DNA of 64,000 nt from Ophioderma brevispina (GCA_023653785.1 JAMKCH010010200.1:1-64000), one strand, 5' to 3'. Positions 47,861 through 60,478 are shown, counted from the stretch's first letter. Numbers and translations are program-made. The notes: generated by a model not told the origin, from the sequence alone.

Positions 47861-48556
47861 AGTGGGTGGCATTCATTGACACTAGATGGCAAGCCATAAA
47901 GCCTCTACACAGTTGGACGCAAACCGTTGCGAGAAAGTAGCACCGCGTTGCCAAAAATGTCACAACGCGTTGCGGTGTCGGCCAATTAAAATGATCATTC
48001 TTGCCGTTTTTTTTCAAAAAATAGACCGCACAACCGCGTTTGCAAAGTGCTAGCAACCGTTTGTGGCACTTACAACTGCGTTTGCAGCCTTCACAACTCG
48101 TTGCGAGATCCACAACGCGTTGCAGCTTACAACGCGTTTCGAAGGTCCACAAGCCTAAGGTCATAACGTATTGCCCGCAACGCGTTGTGAGAAAGTACAA
48201 CGACGTTGCGACATTTCACATTTTGCCGAATGTTGTCAACGCGTTGTGACTTTCTCACAACCTTTTGCGGCAATACGTTATGACCCTTATGTCTTGTGGA
48301 CCTTCGCACACGCGTTGTGAGCTTGCAACGCGTTGTGGAAGCGCGCAACGCGTTGTGAAGGTTTTGCAACGCGTGCAAAGTATCTCGCACCGCGTGTGGT
48401 TATTTTAATTACGTCACAGAAATTTATGACTTTGATTGGCCGACATCGCATCGTGTTGCTAAAATTTCGGATCGCGTTGCTGAAATGTCGTAAAACGCGT
48501 TGCGGCAATTACTTCTGGCCTTTATGGCTTGCGTTCACTTAGCATGCCAACGGGTA
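47861..48556. mobile_element. Foldback-like element C with AACGCGTT palindromic body
   Basis: The left end (47865-47903) carries TGGCATTC and then GCAAGCCATAAAGCC. The right end (48512-48553), in reverse complement, carries TGGCATGC and then GCAAGCCATAAAGGCC. Between them is a dense array of CACAACGCGTTGCGA-type units, each centred on the palindrome AACGCGTT, in irregular spacing. A longer inverted repeat also lies inside: ACAAGCCTAAGGTCATAACG near 48150 mirrors CGTTATGACCCTTATGTCTTGTGG near 48278. The frames on both strands at 47817-48542 are translated repeat. No transposase is present. Confidence 0.68.
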
Positions 48557-50147
48557 AACTATAATGGAAACCAAGGAAGATCATTTTACATCATTTGAAT
48601 TAATAAATTGTAGTCTTATTGTGTGATTGTAAGTGTTTTCACGCAAGAAAACAAACAGCTATTTTCAGAGCGTTCAAACTTCACAGAAGTGTTTGACGAT
48701 TACCTAAATTCATTTTGCGACACATTACGCATTTTTTTTCACCGGAGACAAATTGGAGGGGGTTGCAACAACACCCCGCTGGTTAGACGAGGGATCAGGT
48801 GCTTGTTTCCGACGCCTTTGATCCCTTGATTTACCAGGAAGTATATAAATGGTTGATATCAGCTGGAAGGCCGCACTTTTTCTCGTTGTCCTCCCGACAT
48901 TCCAGTTTTGAAGCTTCTGCCATCAAAATCGCAATTACCACTCCTAGCGGGGGTTGTTTGTAAGTACCAGACTCTCGTCGTCTATAGTAAAAACACCATT
49001 GACAAAATCGTAGCCAAGCATCTTTAATTACGCAAAAACAAGATACCTACCGGCTCATCGATTATTCGAAAGTTTGGCACATGTCCTTTTGCACCAATTT
49101 TACCATGTGATCTTCTGACGAATGTTGATAGGTCGTTCACACGAAAATACTTCATTTTGCAAAAATTAAATGAGTTACAGTTCTTGGATGACGACGACCA
49201 AACTTTCGCAGAATTATATAAGACCGTTCAGACATTATAAAACATCTCCGTCTAATATGGCCTTCGCTCTAGACGAAAAGCGGGACATTTTTTGAATCAA
49301 CAACCGTTTTAGCACTATAGATGAACTATATAAGATGAACTGAGATAATAAGATTGAAAATTGCTTTCGATGTCCAGTTTCAAATTTGTCTTAATTTGTA
49401 ACTTAAATGTAGACAAAGCCCAACGCTCTGCGTCTAACCGAATGGTGAGCAGAAACACCGTGAGTGTACTCTAACACTGATGCATTTTTTACAATGCTTT
49501 ACAGAGTGAAGTCATAATTTTGTACTAGACAGTGGGACAACGCCATAATGAACCGGCGAGCATCCAGCCACAAAGTCGTAACCATATAATTCTAATACTT
49601 TTCCTCCTTCTTTGAAGGGAAATCCTAAATGTCAGTTTCTGTGTTGGACATTTTTAAAAACTCGTAACTTCTCACTAACTTTCTTCCCACATACAACAAA
49701 TAATCAATCGGACACTTTTCCAAAGACCTAGCCATAAATTTCTCGAAAAGGATCAGTTAACACAAACCCGTTTTATCCCTACCTAAAAGGGCATCAGGGA
49801 TTTTGTGACAGCATTCCTTCTGTTTGTCTGTCTGTCTGTGCGTCTTTTGTGTGTGTGTTCCATTGGTTAGGTTGACTTGTTTGGGCTGTATCTGAAACGT
49901 ACAGCGTATCGCAGATGCCTTCGTTCATGAACGCCCATCATGACATGCATCTTTTCGGCGAATTTGGTGTGCATGATATATGCGGGCTAGACATGTGCAA
50001 AAAGCTAATGAAAGGGGTCATTCCTTTAAATTTGTCCAATGCAATGGCCAATATCTGGAGTTCCATAGTAGGTTGAAGAGTTCTTGACCTTATTACGTTT
50101 TGGGGCATACAATAATCGGTTAATCATCTATCATCCATTAATTCTTT
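48557..50147. other. Noncoding DNA; short TGTC microsatellite
   Basis: A TGTC repeat of about five units sits at 49833-49850, followed by GTGTGTGTG. A TTTGTAAGT donor-like site at 48958 follows a short open stretch, but no domain or acceptor supports an exon. Nothing else is recognised. Confidence 0.4.
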
Positions 50148-50151
50148 ATTT

Positions 50152-53100
50152 CGGGGTTGAAAATTAGAAGGACTCCGTAACTCAGCACTGAAAGAAATAT
50201 TAAAGAATTGCTTTTTAATTCTGCTGAATAGGCTTGTGAGACAGTGATGTTTAGATTTTCTACTAAGCAAAATCTATTTCAGTACTCAAAATTGTACATT
50301 CATATAAAGCTCCATATATGGATCTGTAAGCAAACATAATATAAAAGTTAGTAACAAAGAATCAAATTTTAATATGAACAAGGCAGAAATATAAACTTCA
50401 GTCCAAACTCGTGTTTAAAATAACACCGTGAAAACATCTTGAGGACCCACCCTCAATTCTAGGCGGATGAGCTCCTCACAGAGGAACTGTCCTTACTGAC
50501 GCACCCAGCACAACAGTCTGGATCATGCAGACTAACGTTGAGGGTCTCACACATGCTAAGCGTGACACTCTCTCAGCTATCCAGGGAGAACGAAAGTGGA
50601 ATGCTCATTCTCCTCCAAGAGAACTCACTGCGAATCTGAAGAGAAGATGCAAATCGAAGGTTTTGCCTTATTGGCTTCATTCCGCACAACAAACATGAGA
50701 TCGCTTCCTATGTGAAGCAGGTACAAGAGATCAACCATGCAATCTTCAATGATTCGACGATCCAGTGGATAACATTTTAAGCAATGGGAACCCCATCACC
50801 AAAATCTATACGCCACCACCAGCTAAGGCATACTTCAATTCCCTTCCAGTAGTTCAGCGGAGGTCCTTCGTCTGCGGGAGATTGCAACTGTAGAAATACG
50901 CATGGGCCTACTCAACATGACAAGAATGGCAAAGCGGTCTTGAATATGGATTGAAGCCCAAGACCTCCAACTGCTGTTTGTAGTCAGGATCCACATACCT
51001 TCATTCAACGCAGTCAGGGGACATGGACCTGTCCCGTCTTGTCAACAGTCACAGCAACATCCTGATCCGCTGTGCCCGAACGGTCCTCCTAGATTCCTAG
51101 ATCAGGTCATGCCCTATCCTGGTCTACCAGTGACATTCAAGGTCAACGATCTCCAAGCCCGTTCGTTACAGGAAGAGATGGAATTTAGAAGCCAAAACTG
51201 TCCAAGTTCAATAACAACTCACAAGCGCCTGTCACCCCGCTGGCCAGACCGGCTGTCATATAAATCAACGATTGCATATTCTGACTTCTTGTCAAGCTCC
51301 ACCAAGCAGCTAAAAATTCCATCCAAGAGGGCAGCAGAAGAAAAGAAAGAAAGAAATCCCACACTCCTGTTGGGACAAGGATATTCGAGAGTTATTACAA
51401 AGTGTATCTATCGTAATACACAAACTTCGATATGAAGTGGAGAATAGCAAAGGGCAATCAGAGCTACTGATCTGCTTGCCAAAGAGACGCATCAGAGGAG
51501 GAGGAGTATCAAATATCAAACTTTACCCACTCAAGACCGCAGGCCTGGAACACCATCAACCAAGCTCACCGGGCGTAGGTGTCCAGCTAAGTGTCCGTCT
51601 CTGCAACTCCATCGATCAGTAATTGTCAACAATGGAAAGTGGCAATTTAGACCACACTCCACAGGCGAAAGCCCACTTTCGTGCTGTTAATGCAGAGATT
51701 AAAAACAACTTCAACAAACCTCTCCTCCGTCAAGCCCCAGTCCCAACCATTCACCTACGATGTGTGAGATCACCGAAGCATTAAAGTTCTCAGGAAGGAA
51801 TGGGAAAGCTCCTCGCAATGATAACATCCATACAGAATTCTTGAAGAATATGGCACCCGAAAGCTGTGCGATTGGCCAAAACACTCTCCTTTTACTCTGC
51901 ATGGGAACGTAAAACTTCCCTCCAGATGGAAGACTTCAAAAGTTTGCAATCCTGAAGCCCAAGGAAGAAAGAACCCGCAAATGACCCCAAGAGTACAGAC
52001 CCATCTCGCTACAATCTCACATCTATAAGCTGCTGAGCGACTGATACTCGGCAGGGATCATGTAGGTCGAGGGCAAACTTTAACCCGCACCCAAGGATGG
52101 ATTTCGACAGAGGTAATCAACACTGATCAGATGAGCAATAAGACTGTTATGAATCGAGGGACAGGCCTCTCAGGCAAATGAAGATGCAGAAGTTTGGAGC
52201 AGTTTTCATAGAACCTAACTGCTGAGTACGATACAGTCTGGCATCAGGTCTCTACCTCAAGTACTCAAAACTTTCCATGATGTCAAGAGTCAAGTTCATA
52301 TGCTGCTCATCCAAAACAGATCCTTTCGTCCTGGGTAAATCAAATGGGCCAAGGGGGGAAGTGTAGAGTAGAAGCGCAATTCGAATGGTGTCCCCCACAA
52401 GGTTCTGTCCTGGCACCCAAAGTCTCTTCAACTTGACGTCTCGATAGGCCAAAGGGTGTTGATTGATTCGCAAGTATCATACGCAGGAACGACACCGGGC
52501 ATGGGAAAATAGCTGTGATCCTTTGAGTCCTTTAGAAACAGGTTGCAGAAAGACCTAATCACTGTAACCCAATTCTTCCACCGATGGCACTTGAAACTCA
52601 TTAAACCCAAGACCGTCAAGCTCTGTTTTCAACCTTGCAATCGCATTGCGCAAAACAAAAAAGAGAACTTAAACATCACTCTAGATGGAGAAAAAAACTG
52701 TAACATTGACCCAAACACCGAAGAAGCAACCTTGGCGTCATAATGGACCGCAGCCTTATTTCAATCAACACACCAAGGCAGTCAGTGCCAAGACGTCATT
52801 GTCGTGTCAAACCTCTCAGAAGGGCTCGCCCAGGAAACTGGTGGGGGCATCTTTTGTTTCACCTTACATACATCACTGTTGCCTTGGCAGATCCAATGCG
52901 AATACGCTGTCACCAGTATGGAGTTCAAAGTGTAAATTCACACAAGATTGATGTAGTTCTGAATGTGCATGCAGACTTGTAGTGGTGCCTTGGGCGACGC
53001 CTTGTGTAGAATATCTCCAATGTTCTCGTTCTGACATAGCTCTGCAAACATTAGGAGCAACCGTCAGACGATCAGCTCGCCAAGAAATGTGATGAACCTG

Positions 53101-53606
53101 GAAGCCTAATCCCCCACCAACACCCTTTGCTACCAATCCATGACACTGCAGTCACAGATCCCTATCGAATATCCTGGATCAAGGGAAGATGGTAGGAGCA
53201 ATGTCTTCTACTTGAACCTAAAGTAGTTGTGGACAGCCCATATTAAGCAAGGCCCAAAGGCTGTGACCTTGATAGGAAAGACATAGGTCAACTCAACAGA
53301 TCAGAGGCTGGCCCGTTGGTCGTACAAAGAACTGCCTTCACAAGATGGAAGAGTAGTAGAAACTTTCACAAACTGCGACTGTGGAGAGCCACAAAACATT
53401 GGCCACATCATAGATGATTGTGAGGTCTACAAGTCCCCAAGAGGAATTCCGGCCGGATCAACCTGGATGGATGAAACGATCAGCTGGTAAAAGACCGGAA
53501 TCTTCACTTGATTTGGACTTGCACGCACGAACGAACGCAGAATTAAAGCCCCAAATTGTTAAGATTTCTTTCAGTGCTGAGTTACGTCTTTCTGAATCAA
53601 TCCTCG
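50152..53606. mobile_element. Palindromic MITE copy 2, interrupted by a LINE
   Basis: The left part (50152-50390) begins CGGGGTTG and has GTAACTCAGCACTGAAAGAA. The right part (53537-53606) has TTTCTTTCAGTGCTGAGTTACG and ends in CCTCG. These are the two arms of the MITE that is intact at 34658-34944. ATTT flanks both outer ends (50148-50151 and 53607-53610). The LINE between them entered near the base of the right arm. Confidence 0.82.
50391..53536 (+). pseudogene. Decayed Jockey/I-group-like LINE nested in a MITE
   Basis: The insertion is flanked by GCAGAAAT (50383-50390) and GCAGAATT (53537-53544), a near-perfect target duplication. Its 3' end is a short CGAA-type repeat (ACGAACGAAC). Recognisable pieces are the reverse transcriptase N-terminal box NGKAPRNDNIHTEFL at about 51805, a GSVLAP box near 52405, late-polymerase sequence around 52690-52960 (SLISINTPRQS, VGASFVSP), and a C-terminal zinc-like CDCGEPQNIGHIIDDC at about 53370. 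Frames shift constantly and there are many stops, so it is dead. No endonuclease domain is clear in the first kilobase, which may hold a gag-like or very decayed part. Confidence 0.78.
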
Positions 53607-53610
53607 ATTT

Positions 53611-53930
53611 TGTTCATCATTAATACAGCAAAAACAATATAATACATAATTATGTAATAAGCAGTACAATGAAAAATTAATGCTACAAATATTAAACATA
53701 TAAGCTGCGAATTTCAAAGAGTATATAAACTGGGTAATACAATGGAATATATATTTCAAAATAAGCACAGTATAGGTTTAAGTGGGGGTAGAAGGGGGGG
53801 GGGTTTTTTTTTTTCTCGTGCACAACCCCTGTGAATAAATATAATCAATGTCTCTATATCTGAAAAAATGCGTAGAGAGGAAAACGATTAGCTATGTTTA
53901 CACCAAATTCAAAAAAGTGTTCCACGGGCC
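53611..53930. other. Noncoding DNA with poly-G/poly-T run
   Basis: A GGGGGGGGG then TTTTTTTTTT tract lies near 53797-53816. No gene recognised. Confidence 0.4.
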
Positions 53931-54965
53931 ATTTTCCAGGTAAAATTTATGCAAATTGGGTCGTCATTACAGAAAAATATCGTTTTCACCCGTATTTCAA
54001 ACAAGAAGATTAGCTCGGATCCAATATGGTAGCCAACATGGCCGCGCAAAGATTTCTGAAGTATATAAAAGGCTACAGCATGTATAATTTAGTCGCTATA
54101 TCATAAAATGAGGAAATAAATTAAGGACTATATGTCTTAGACTATTAGAAACTCATATGTGCTTTTTGCTTTTTAGTGGGTATATTTAACATTCAATAGG
54201 CGGCCAATTTGTCCGCCATCCAAAATGTATAAAAACTTAAAAATTATTTATATCGTCACGAATAGGATGAATTGAAAATGGAATTAAAAGTATGAGAAAT
54301 GTCGCTTGAAACTCTAAAATTAAAACTCAAAGCTTGGTATTTTGTGTTTGGTTATCTTCTTTGAAATTCAAGATGGCGGACAATATACCCGAGTTCAAAG
54401 ATCTTGAAAGCGGCTTTAGTACCGACATCTTGATCTTAACAATACTACTGAAACAAAAAAAATGCAGTGATGAGTAGATATGATTATTAGAATGTGACAC
54501 TTTACCTTCTTTCTGGGTGCTATGTATAGAAAACCGACAAAATAGGGTAATTTTTAAGAATTTAAGACTTAAATTGTTCAATGGACCATATGGTCCGGCG
54601 CCATCTTAAAATCTAAACAACCGAAAGTGCAAGCTGGGTCACAACACATAATCTATACATTTAAATAAGATCTTTATTATATTATGAGATGACATTTTCA
54701 GTTATAAGGTAATTTTCAGGGTTTAAAAGATTCGTGAAGTGGAGAAATGGCCTGCATTGAATGTAAATAATGATTCATTACAAACAGTAGATATGAGTTC
54801 TCTGGTTTGCCAGACATACACTCCTCTTACGTAAATTTATAATTATATTATTATTTTTTGACTCTACATGTTAAAATTACAAGGTATTTTTATACATCGT
54901 TTTTATGTTTTACAGATGGATATTTTTATTCGTTTGAGCGGTCATGTTGGCTGCCAATATGGATC
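53930..54965. repeat. Degenerate satellite-like sequence with GTCCGCCAT / GATGGCGGAC motifs
   Basis: ATGGTAGCCAACATGGCCGC (54026), GCGGCCAATTTGTCCGCCATCC (54201), TCAAGATGGCGGACAATAT (54369), GGTCCGGCGCCATCTTAAAA (54592) and ATGTTGGCTGCCAATATGG (54944) recur at intervals of roughly 170-350 bases. The motifs alternate in orientation. They resemble the satellite at 37-40 kb (TTGTCCGCCATCTTGAAT), so this may be an older, scrambled relative. Frames here have no domain. Confidence 0.45.
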
Positions 54966-55580
54966 CGAAGGCAACAGATAATATACCAATTGATCGACAA
55001 GAGTTCGCAATGGCTCAGGAAATGAACAAGAAAAGAACATTTGTGTTTTCTTGGTGTTGACAACTGATGGTGAAAATATGTGTGTCTGAATGGCCGATCC
55101 TAATTGCATAATGTACCTAAAACATTTGACATAGCTAATCGGTTCTACGACGCTTTTTTCTGATATAGAGCCATCGATTAGAAATTGATTCCCTTCTACC
55201 ACACCTAAACTATAAAGATGTCATGTTATGCTGTACCAGTAGTGAACGAGGTCACTGCTAAACGCAAGGGTGTCGGGGGGTTTGCTTGCGTGCCTCTGTA
55301 AGTTATAAGGTTGCAAAGCTATGAAACAAAAAAGAAAAAAAAAAATCAAATCAACAATGGAAACAAAAAACATAAAACAACAAGCAAACAACAGCACAAG
55401 CAGGACAAGAAGGCGTTTACAGGACAACGTTTACTCAATCGACTATTAGACAAAGAACAGGAGAGTGGAATTAATTGCAATGAAAGAGAAAACAGAAGAG
55501 GGAATCGATGACAGCACTATTGAACTTATAACTTTTTGCATGTTAGCTTTTGAGACATGAGCGTGGGACAGAAGAAACAA
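54966..55580. other. Noncoding DNA, nothing recognised
   Basis: A-rich stretch near 55322-55390; no gene or RNA feature supported. Frames on both strands at 54942-55511 show no domain. Confidence 0.4.
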
Positions 55581-55582
55581 CT

Positions 55583-56156
55583 TTAAAGCAAATATTAGCA
55601 CATTTTTTAAGAGCGCCCCCAAGTTTTCAAAAAATTGGAGATGATTTTTACACGCTTGCATTGGTAACTGGATAGGAAATACCTGGAATGGGTAAGCTCG
55701 AAAAGGTCTATGTGTCACAAACGTAGGAATTTTGTACTAAAATAATTATATCGGGGATCCCCGATAATCATACAACGCGCTGCTGGAAAACGGCCTTCCC
55801 CAGTGAAATAGCCGGGAAATAGCGCCATGTACGTGTTAGCTCACCTTAGTTGTTTTATTGTAAGGAAAGGCCAAGTTAAGTAGAGGTTATTCTCCGAGAT
55901 GGCACTATTTCCTCATGGACGGGACATAAACGTAGTCACTTTCCAGCTTCTTTGCCGTTTGAAGTCCAATCTGGGATCCAATTTTAAATTACAAAATGGC
56001 TTTTTTGATGATAAATTGATTGATAAATACAGATTTTTTTTACATTCTCGTTCGCAGGTATAGTTCCAGACAATTACAACCGTAACTGTGCAAAAAATAT
56101 CAAATTTTGAAAATTGGGGCACCGCTCTTCAAAAAATGTTGCCATTAGTGCTTTAA
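55583..56156 (-). mobile_element. piggyBac-like (TTAA) MITE, copy 2, 574 bp
   Basis: TTAA stands at both ends (55583-55586 and 56153-56156). Inside them AGCAAATATTAGCACA and GAGCGCCCCCA are mirrored by GGGGCACCGCTCTTCAAAAA and AGTGCT. It is in the opposite orientation to the copy at 9407-9955, with which it shares CCATGGAC/GTCC blocks, the GGGATCCAA/TTTGGATCC block and a central ATCGGGGATCCCCGAT palindrome at about 55750. The frames at 55446-55718 and 55913-56122 are parts of the repeat. Confidence 0.78.
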
Positions 56157-57985
56157 GTGCCTAAGGGGGAGTAGGGTCAATATAGGACCCAAGGAATGGT
56201 TTTTTTCGGCGTGTTTTCACATTTAAAAAATTTTCCGAATCTAATTTTTTGTAATTGTGTTTGTAACTTATCGAATTTTTTTGCGCTTCGTTCATTAAAA
56301 AAATTACTAAAAAGTAGCGCCCGTTAATGAGATAATTAGATCGGGTCCCTTGGACCCCCCTTGGGCACCAAACGGGGAGTGTGTGGATTTTAAAAATAAA
56401 AAACAAAATTACAAAAACAGTTGCCAGAAATATTTTTTGCTATTATGTGCATATGCATGATGAAACAAAATTACATATATCATCAGGAAAAAATAATTAA
56501 CCTTTTATGTGCTGAAAAAGAAGCAATAGCATTTCATCATCGATGCGACCTGCGCGCCTTGTTGTACAAAACTAGGGCAAATACATGTCGTAGTTACTGC
56601 CCCATAAAAAATACAAGAAGCATGTACAAAATTGTAATGTTGTGTAATATAGGGGTAGTTTGGTCGTTAGAGCCAAGATATAAACATACAAATGGTTGCA
56701 ACAGTGTATGACTGTGGAAGCCAGGATATGGGAAAATCATGTTACATTTTGAGCGATTTTGAAGGCCATTCGAAAACAAGGATGGCGCTACACACTTCCT
56801 CCGCCACCATACGCTTCTCTAATTTCACAGACTGTAAAACCAGAAACTAATTTATATTGAACCTCTGGCATTGTCTTATGACCCCTCAAAGGTGGTATGA
56901 GTTTCATTTGAAAAGTCCTCGGGAAAAGCGGTTCCTTGGGGGGGGGGTTGGGGGGGGGGTCTCACATGGAATCCCCATCCACTGAGGCCCACGTGAGGAA
57001 AAATCATTTAGGAACGTCGGGTCACGTTTTTTAGCCCGACCTTCGAATGAAATGTTTTTGATTACCAATATATATTACTATGCATGTCGTATATCATCGT
57101 GAGCCCTGTTGAAAAGTTTTAAAAAAATTTTGACTTATTTTGATCTGTGCCATGGTAACTGAACAGGGACTCTGATGGCTCTTAAACACAAGAAACAAAA
57201 GGTTTAAATGATCTCCCGGTTAACTTGCATTTTACACCATCTTGGGGAGAAGGTGCATGTGTATAGTGCGCAGAAAACCCATTGAAGCCGGAAATTTTTT
57301 TATATGGTTACCATGGCAACCAGGCCATGGTTTCACGGCCCTTTGAATGCTTGATAGCTGTGCCAAATTTCATGTGATACGACCTTTCGTTTTTGAGGTT
57401 ACGTTCGTTCCCGTTTCATAAAATCCCGATTTTAACCATTTGAGACAGTGAGCGAAAGCGATTTGTAAATAATTTAAAATTGCAAAAAAAACTATTACTT
57501 TGGCCCAAATCTTGGAAATAATTGTTCATTATGTTACAAATAAAATTATGACATTTTTTGAGTGCATTTTGGTTTGGCACAGATAGGGACGATCTAACGG
57601 GTTAACTTCCATGCTTTTAAATAATTGTCTTACAATAGCACTTGGGGTGAGTGATAATAAAGAAAACATAAGAATGCTGTCGAGATGAAAAAGTTTCGAG
57701 TTGGTGAGGCCTAATGATTTCTGTCCTAATGTGTAAAATAAAGTAAGTTTTAACAAAGCTGTAATAGTATCGAAATAATTAAAAAGGATACTTACTTAAA
57801 ATCACAGGGTGAGCACTTTGTACATACAAATGTGTATACACAAAAGGCATCGAAGGTGTGAGACTTGCTTGCTTTAACGAGCATAAAATCTTGAAACGGA
57901 ATGTCCTATTTACATCAAACAAAAAGCAAGAAGCTGTGAAAGAGTGTCAATTTCCTATAATGTTATCTCAATAAGCTTTGTGTAG
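56157..57985. other. Noncoding DNA, no gene recognised
   Basis: G runs at 56939-56948 and 56953-56960 sit in a segment that resembles 3480-3560. The frames at 56161-56779 and 57529-57756 carry no domain. Confidence 0.4.
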
Positions 57986-57986
57986 A

Positions 57987-59260
57987 CTCAATTTTGTCAA
58001 TTGAAAACATAGCTCCCCCCTTAAGGTTACGGTGGGATGGCAAGATAGACCAAGTCAAAGGACCCTGAATTTTGATTGTATTATGCAAATGAGGTATGTA
58101 ATAAGCTAATTTAATATGCATAATTTGATCCTGGCCAGTTTGTTCACCGCCAGGGGGATCTTGCATGTTTGTAATTTGCTAGTATTTTTTAAACCTTTAT
58201 ATTTACCTTTGACACATAACAAAGTATTAAATTATGAAAGTAGCCAAATGAGGTGCTGACAAAGAAAGAAAACCCAATGTATCGGCCCTTAATTAGAAGA
58301 AACTTAGAAGAAAAAACATGTACAACATGTAAAAGGAAGACTAGTTGAAAGAAACGAAGCGTTGAAATGAGTAAATAAAGAAGATAAAGTACGGTAACAA
58401 ATGACGGGGGCGACGATAGAGATAAACACTGGATGGAACCAAAATGATCAGAGAAGGTTAGAAGAAAATACATATATGAAACCAAGTTCACAACCAGGAG
58501 TCATTAGGAATATTCTAAGGTAACGCATATGAAAACTCTGTAAAGGTATCATGGAACATCTCCCATTTACTTTCTTAACTCTATTCAATTCACCAATATT
58601 GTGATTGTGCTGTTGGTCCACGTTGGTTCTTTATTTAATATCTTTTACTAGTTTGGGCTGCTTGGATTAAAATAAAATAAAATTACATTTTAAGTTCAAT
58701 TTTATTTTTCTGGCTCCAAATAATATCAATACATTGTGCAGTAAAGTAATTTACAACGCATAATAGGAAATCAATCAATATGGCGGGGTGGTATCGCTAT
58801 TTTGAGGACACTTTCATTGATAGGCAAGTATTTCTACTTAAAAATCGTGTTTTATTCAGGCTTATCGCTTTTTTAAGTGAAATGATGGTATTGACTTTTT
58901 AGGATACCAAACGAAACCAACCGTTCAAAGGTCATGGCATTATATTATACTATAGTCCACAGCATAGCAAATAATTGTGCAGTTTGTGATCGAAATTGAA
59001 TAAAAGAATATAATAATAACAATAAAATGCATTTAGATGGCGCTCTACAGACGCACAGACCTATACAACAATGCTTAAAATACGAAATTAATTACAACAG
59101 GACATACCGATTTAAGAAGGAAACTAACAAAGCCAAAGTTAACAAAATTTAACCATCAGGAACAAGTACTGTTTTCAAGAGCCGTTTAAAAGACACTGGT
59201 GGAAGGTGCCTCTCTAATATTAACAGGAATCTTGTTCCACAGCCTAGGACAAATTATGTC
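57987..59260 (-). repeat. Tandem duplicate of the LINE 3' end, downstream copy
   Basis: About 1.27 kb that parallels 59255-60478 throughout. Both start TGTCAA...CTCCCCCC, continue GATGGCAAGAT, CAAAGGACCCTGA, TTAATATGCATAATTTG, AATCAATCAATATGGCGGG, AAACCAACCGTTCAAA, and end GGTGGAAGGTGCCTCTCTAA and TGTTCCACAGCCTAGGAC. The last part, on the minus strand, matches the LINE C-terminal phrase P-R-L-W-N-K-I-P. Copies differ by many single-base indels, so the duplication is old. Frame 58189-58491 has no domain. Confidence 0.85.
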
Positions 59261-60478
59261 AAATGGAAATCATCGACTCCCCCCTTAATGTTACGGTGAG
59301 ATGGCAAGATGACCAAGTCAAAGGACCCTGAAATTTTGATTGTATGATGCAAATGAGGGTATGTTAATAAGCTAATTAATATGCATAATTTGCTCCTTGC
59401 CAGTTTGCTCCCCGCCAAGGGGATCTGCATGTTTTCTTGCAGTATTTTTAAACCTTTCTATTTTAACACTTTGCCCAAACAAAGTAGAAGTGCCAAATGA
59501 AGGTGCGGCAAGAAAACCCAATAATCGGCCTCTAATTTAGAAGAAACTTAGAAGAACATGTAACATGTACAAGGAAGACTAGTGGAACACTAAGCGTTAA
59601 TGAGTAAATAAATAAGATAAAGTAACGTAACAAAGAAGTGGACGAAGATAGAAGATAAACACTGGAACCAAAATGTATCAGAAAGGTTAGAAGAAATACA
59701 TAATAGAAACCAAGATTACAACCAGGAGTCATTCAGGAATATTCTAAGGTAAAGCATATGCAAAACTCTGTCAAGGTATCATGGTACATCTCACCATTTA
59801 CTTTTCTTAAACTTATTCATTCACACTTTGTGGTTGTGCTGTGTCCACCGGGTTCTTTATTTAATATCTTTTACTATATTTTGTGCTTGGATAAAATAAA
59901 ATAAAATTACCATTTTGAATGTGCAATTTTATTTTTCTGGCTCCAAATAATATCAATACATGGAGTAATTTACAAAGCCTATTAGAAATCAATCAATATG
60001 GCGGGTATCGCTTATTTTGAGGAAATTCATTGAATAGGCCAAGTATTTCTACTTAAAATCGTGTTTATTTCAACTTATCGCTTTTATTTAAGTGAAATGC
60101 ATGTTATTGACTTTTTATGGCTACCAAAGAAACCAACCGTTCAAATGTCATGGCATTATCATTATACTAGTCCACAGCATTAGCAACTAATTGTGCCGTT
60201 TGTGATGAATGTACTAATCAGAATATAATAATACATAAATGCATTTATATGTCGCTCTACAGACAGCACAGCGACCTTACCAACAAATGCTTAAAATACG
60301 AAATTAATATACAACATGACATACAGCATAATAAGGAAAAACTAACAAATCCAAAGTTAACAAAATTTTAAACATCAGGAAACAAGTATGTTTTCAAGAG
60401 CCGTTTTTTAAAGACACTGGTGGAAGGTGCCTCTCTAATATTAACAGGAATCTTGTTCCACAGCCTAGGACCAATTAT
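59255..60478 (-). repeat. Tandem duplicate of the LINE 3' end, LINE-proximal copy
   Basis: Same series of landmarks as the neighbouring copy, about 50 bases shorter through scattered deletions. Its high-coordinate end is continuous with the LINE body at 60470-62950, so this is the original 3' end and untranslated region and 57987-59260 is the extra copy. The AATAAAATAAAATTACA phrase near 59890 (and 58672) is A-rich. Confidence 0.83.

Noticed and set aside
47817..48542. Overlapping coding frames on both strands
   Set aside because: They translate the AACGCGTT repeat array; open reading results from the low-stop repeat unit, not selection.
48950..49250. Host exon with TTTGTAAGT donor
   Set aside because: No acceptor, no domain, and the frame closes quickly.
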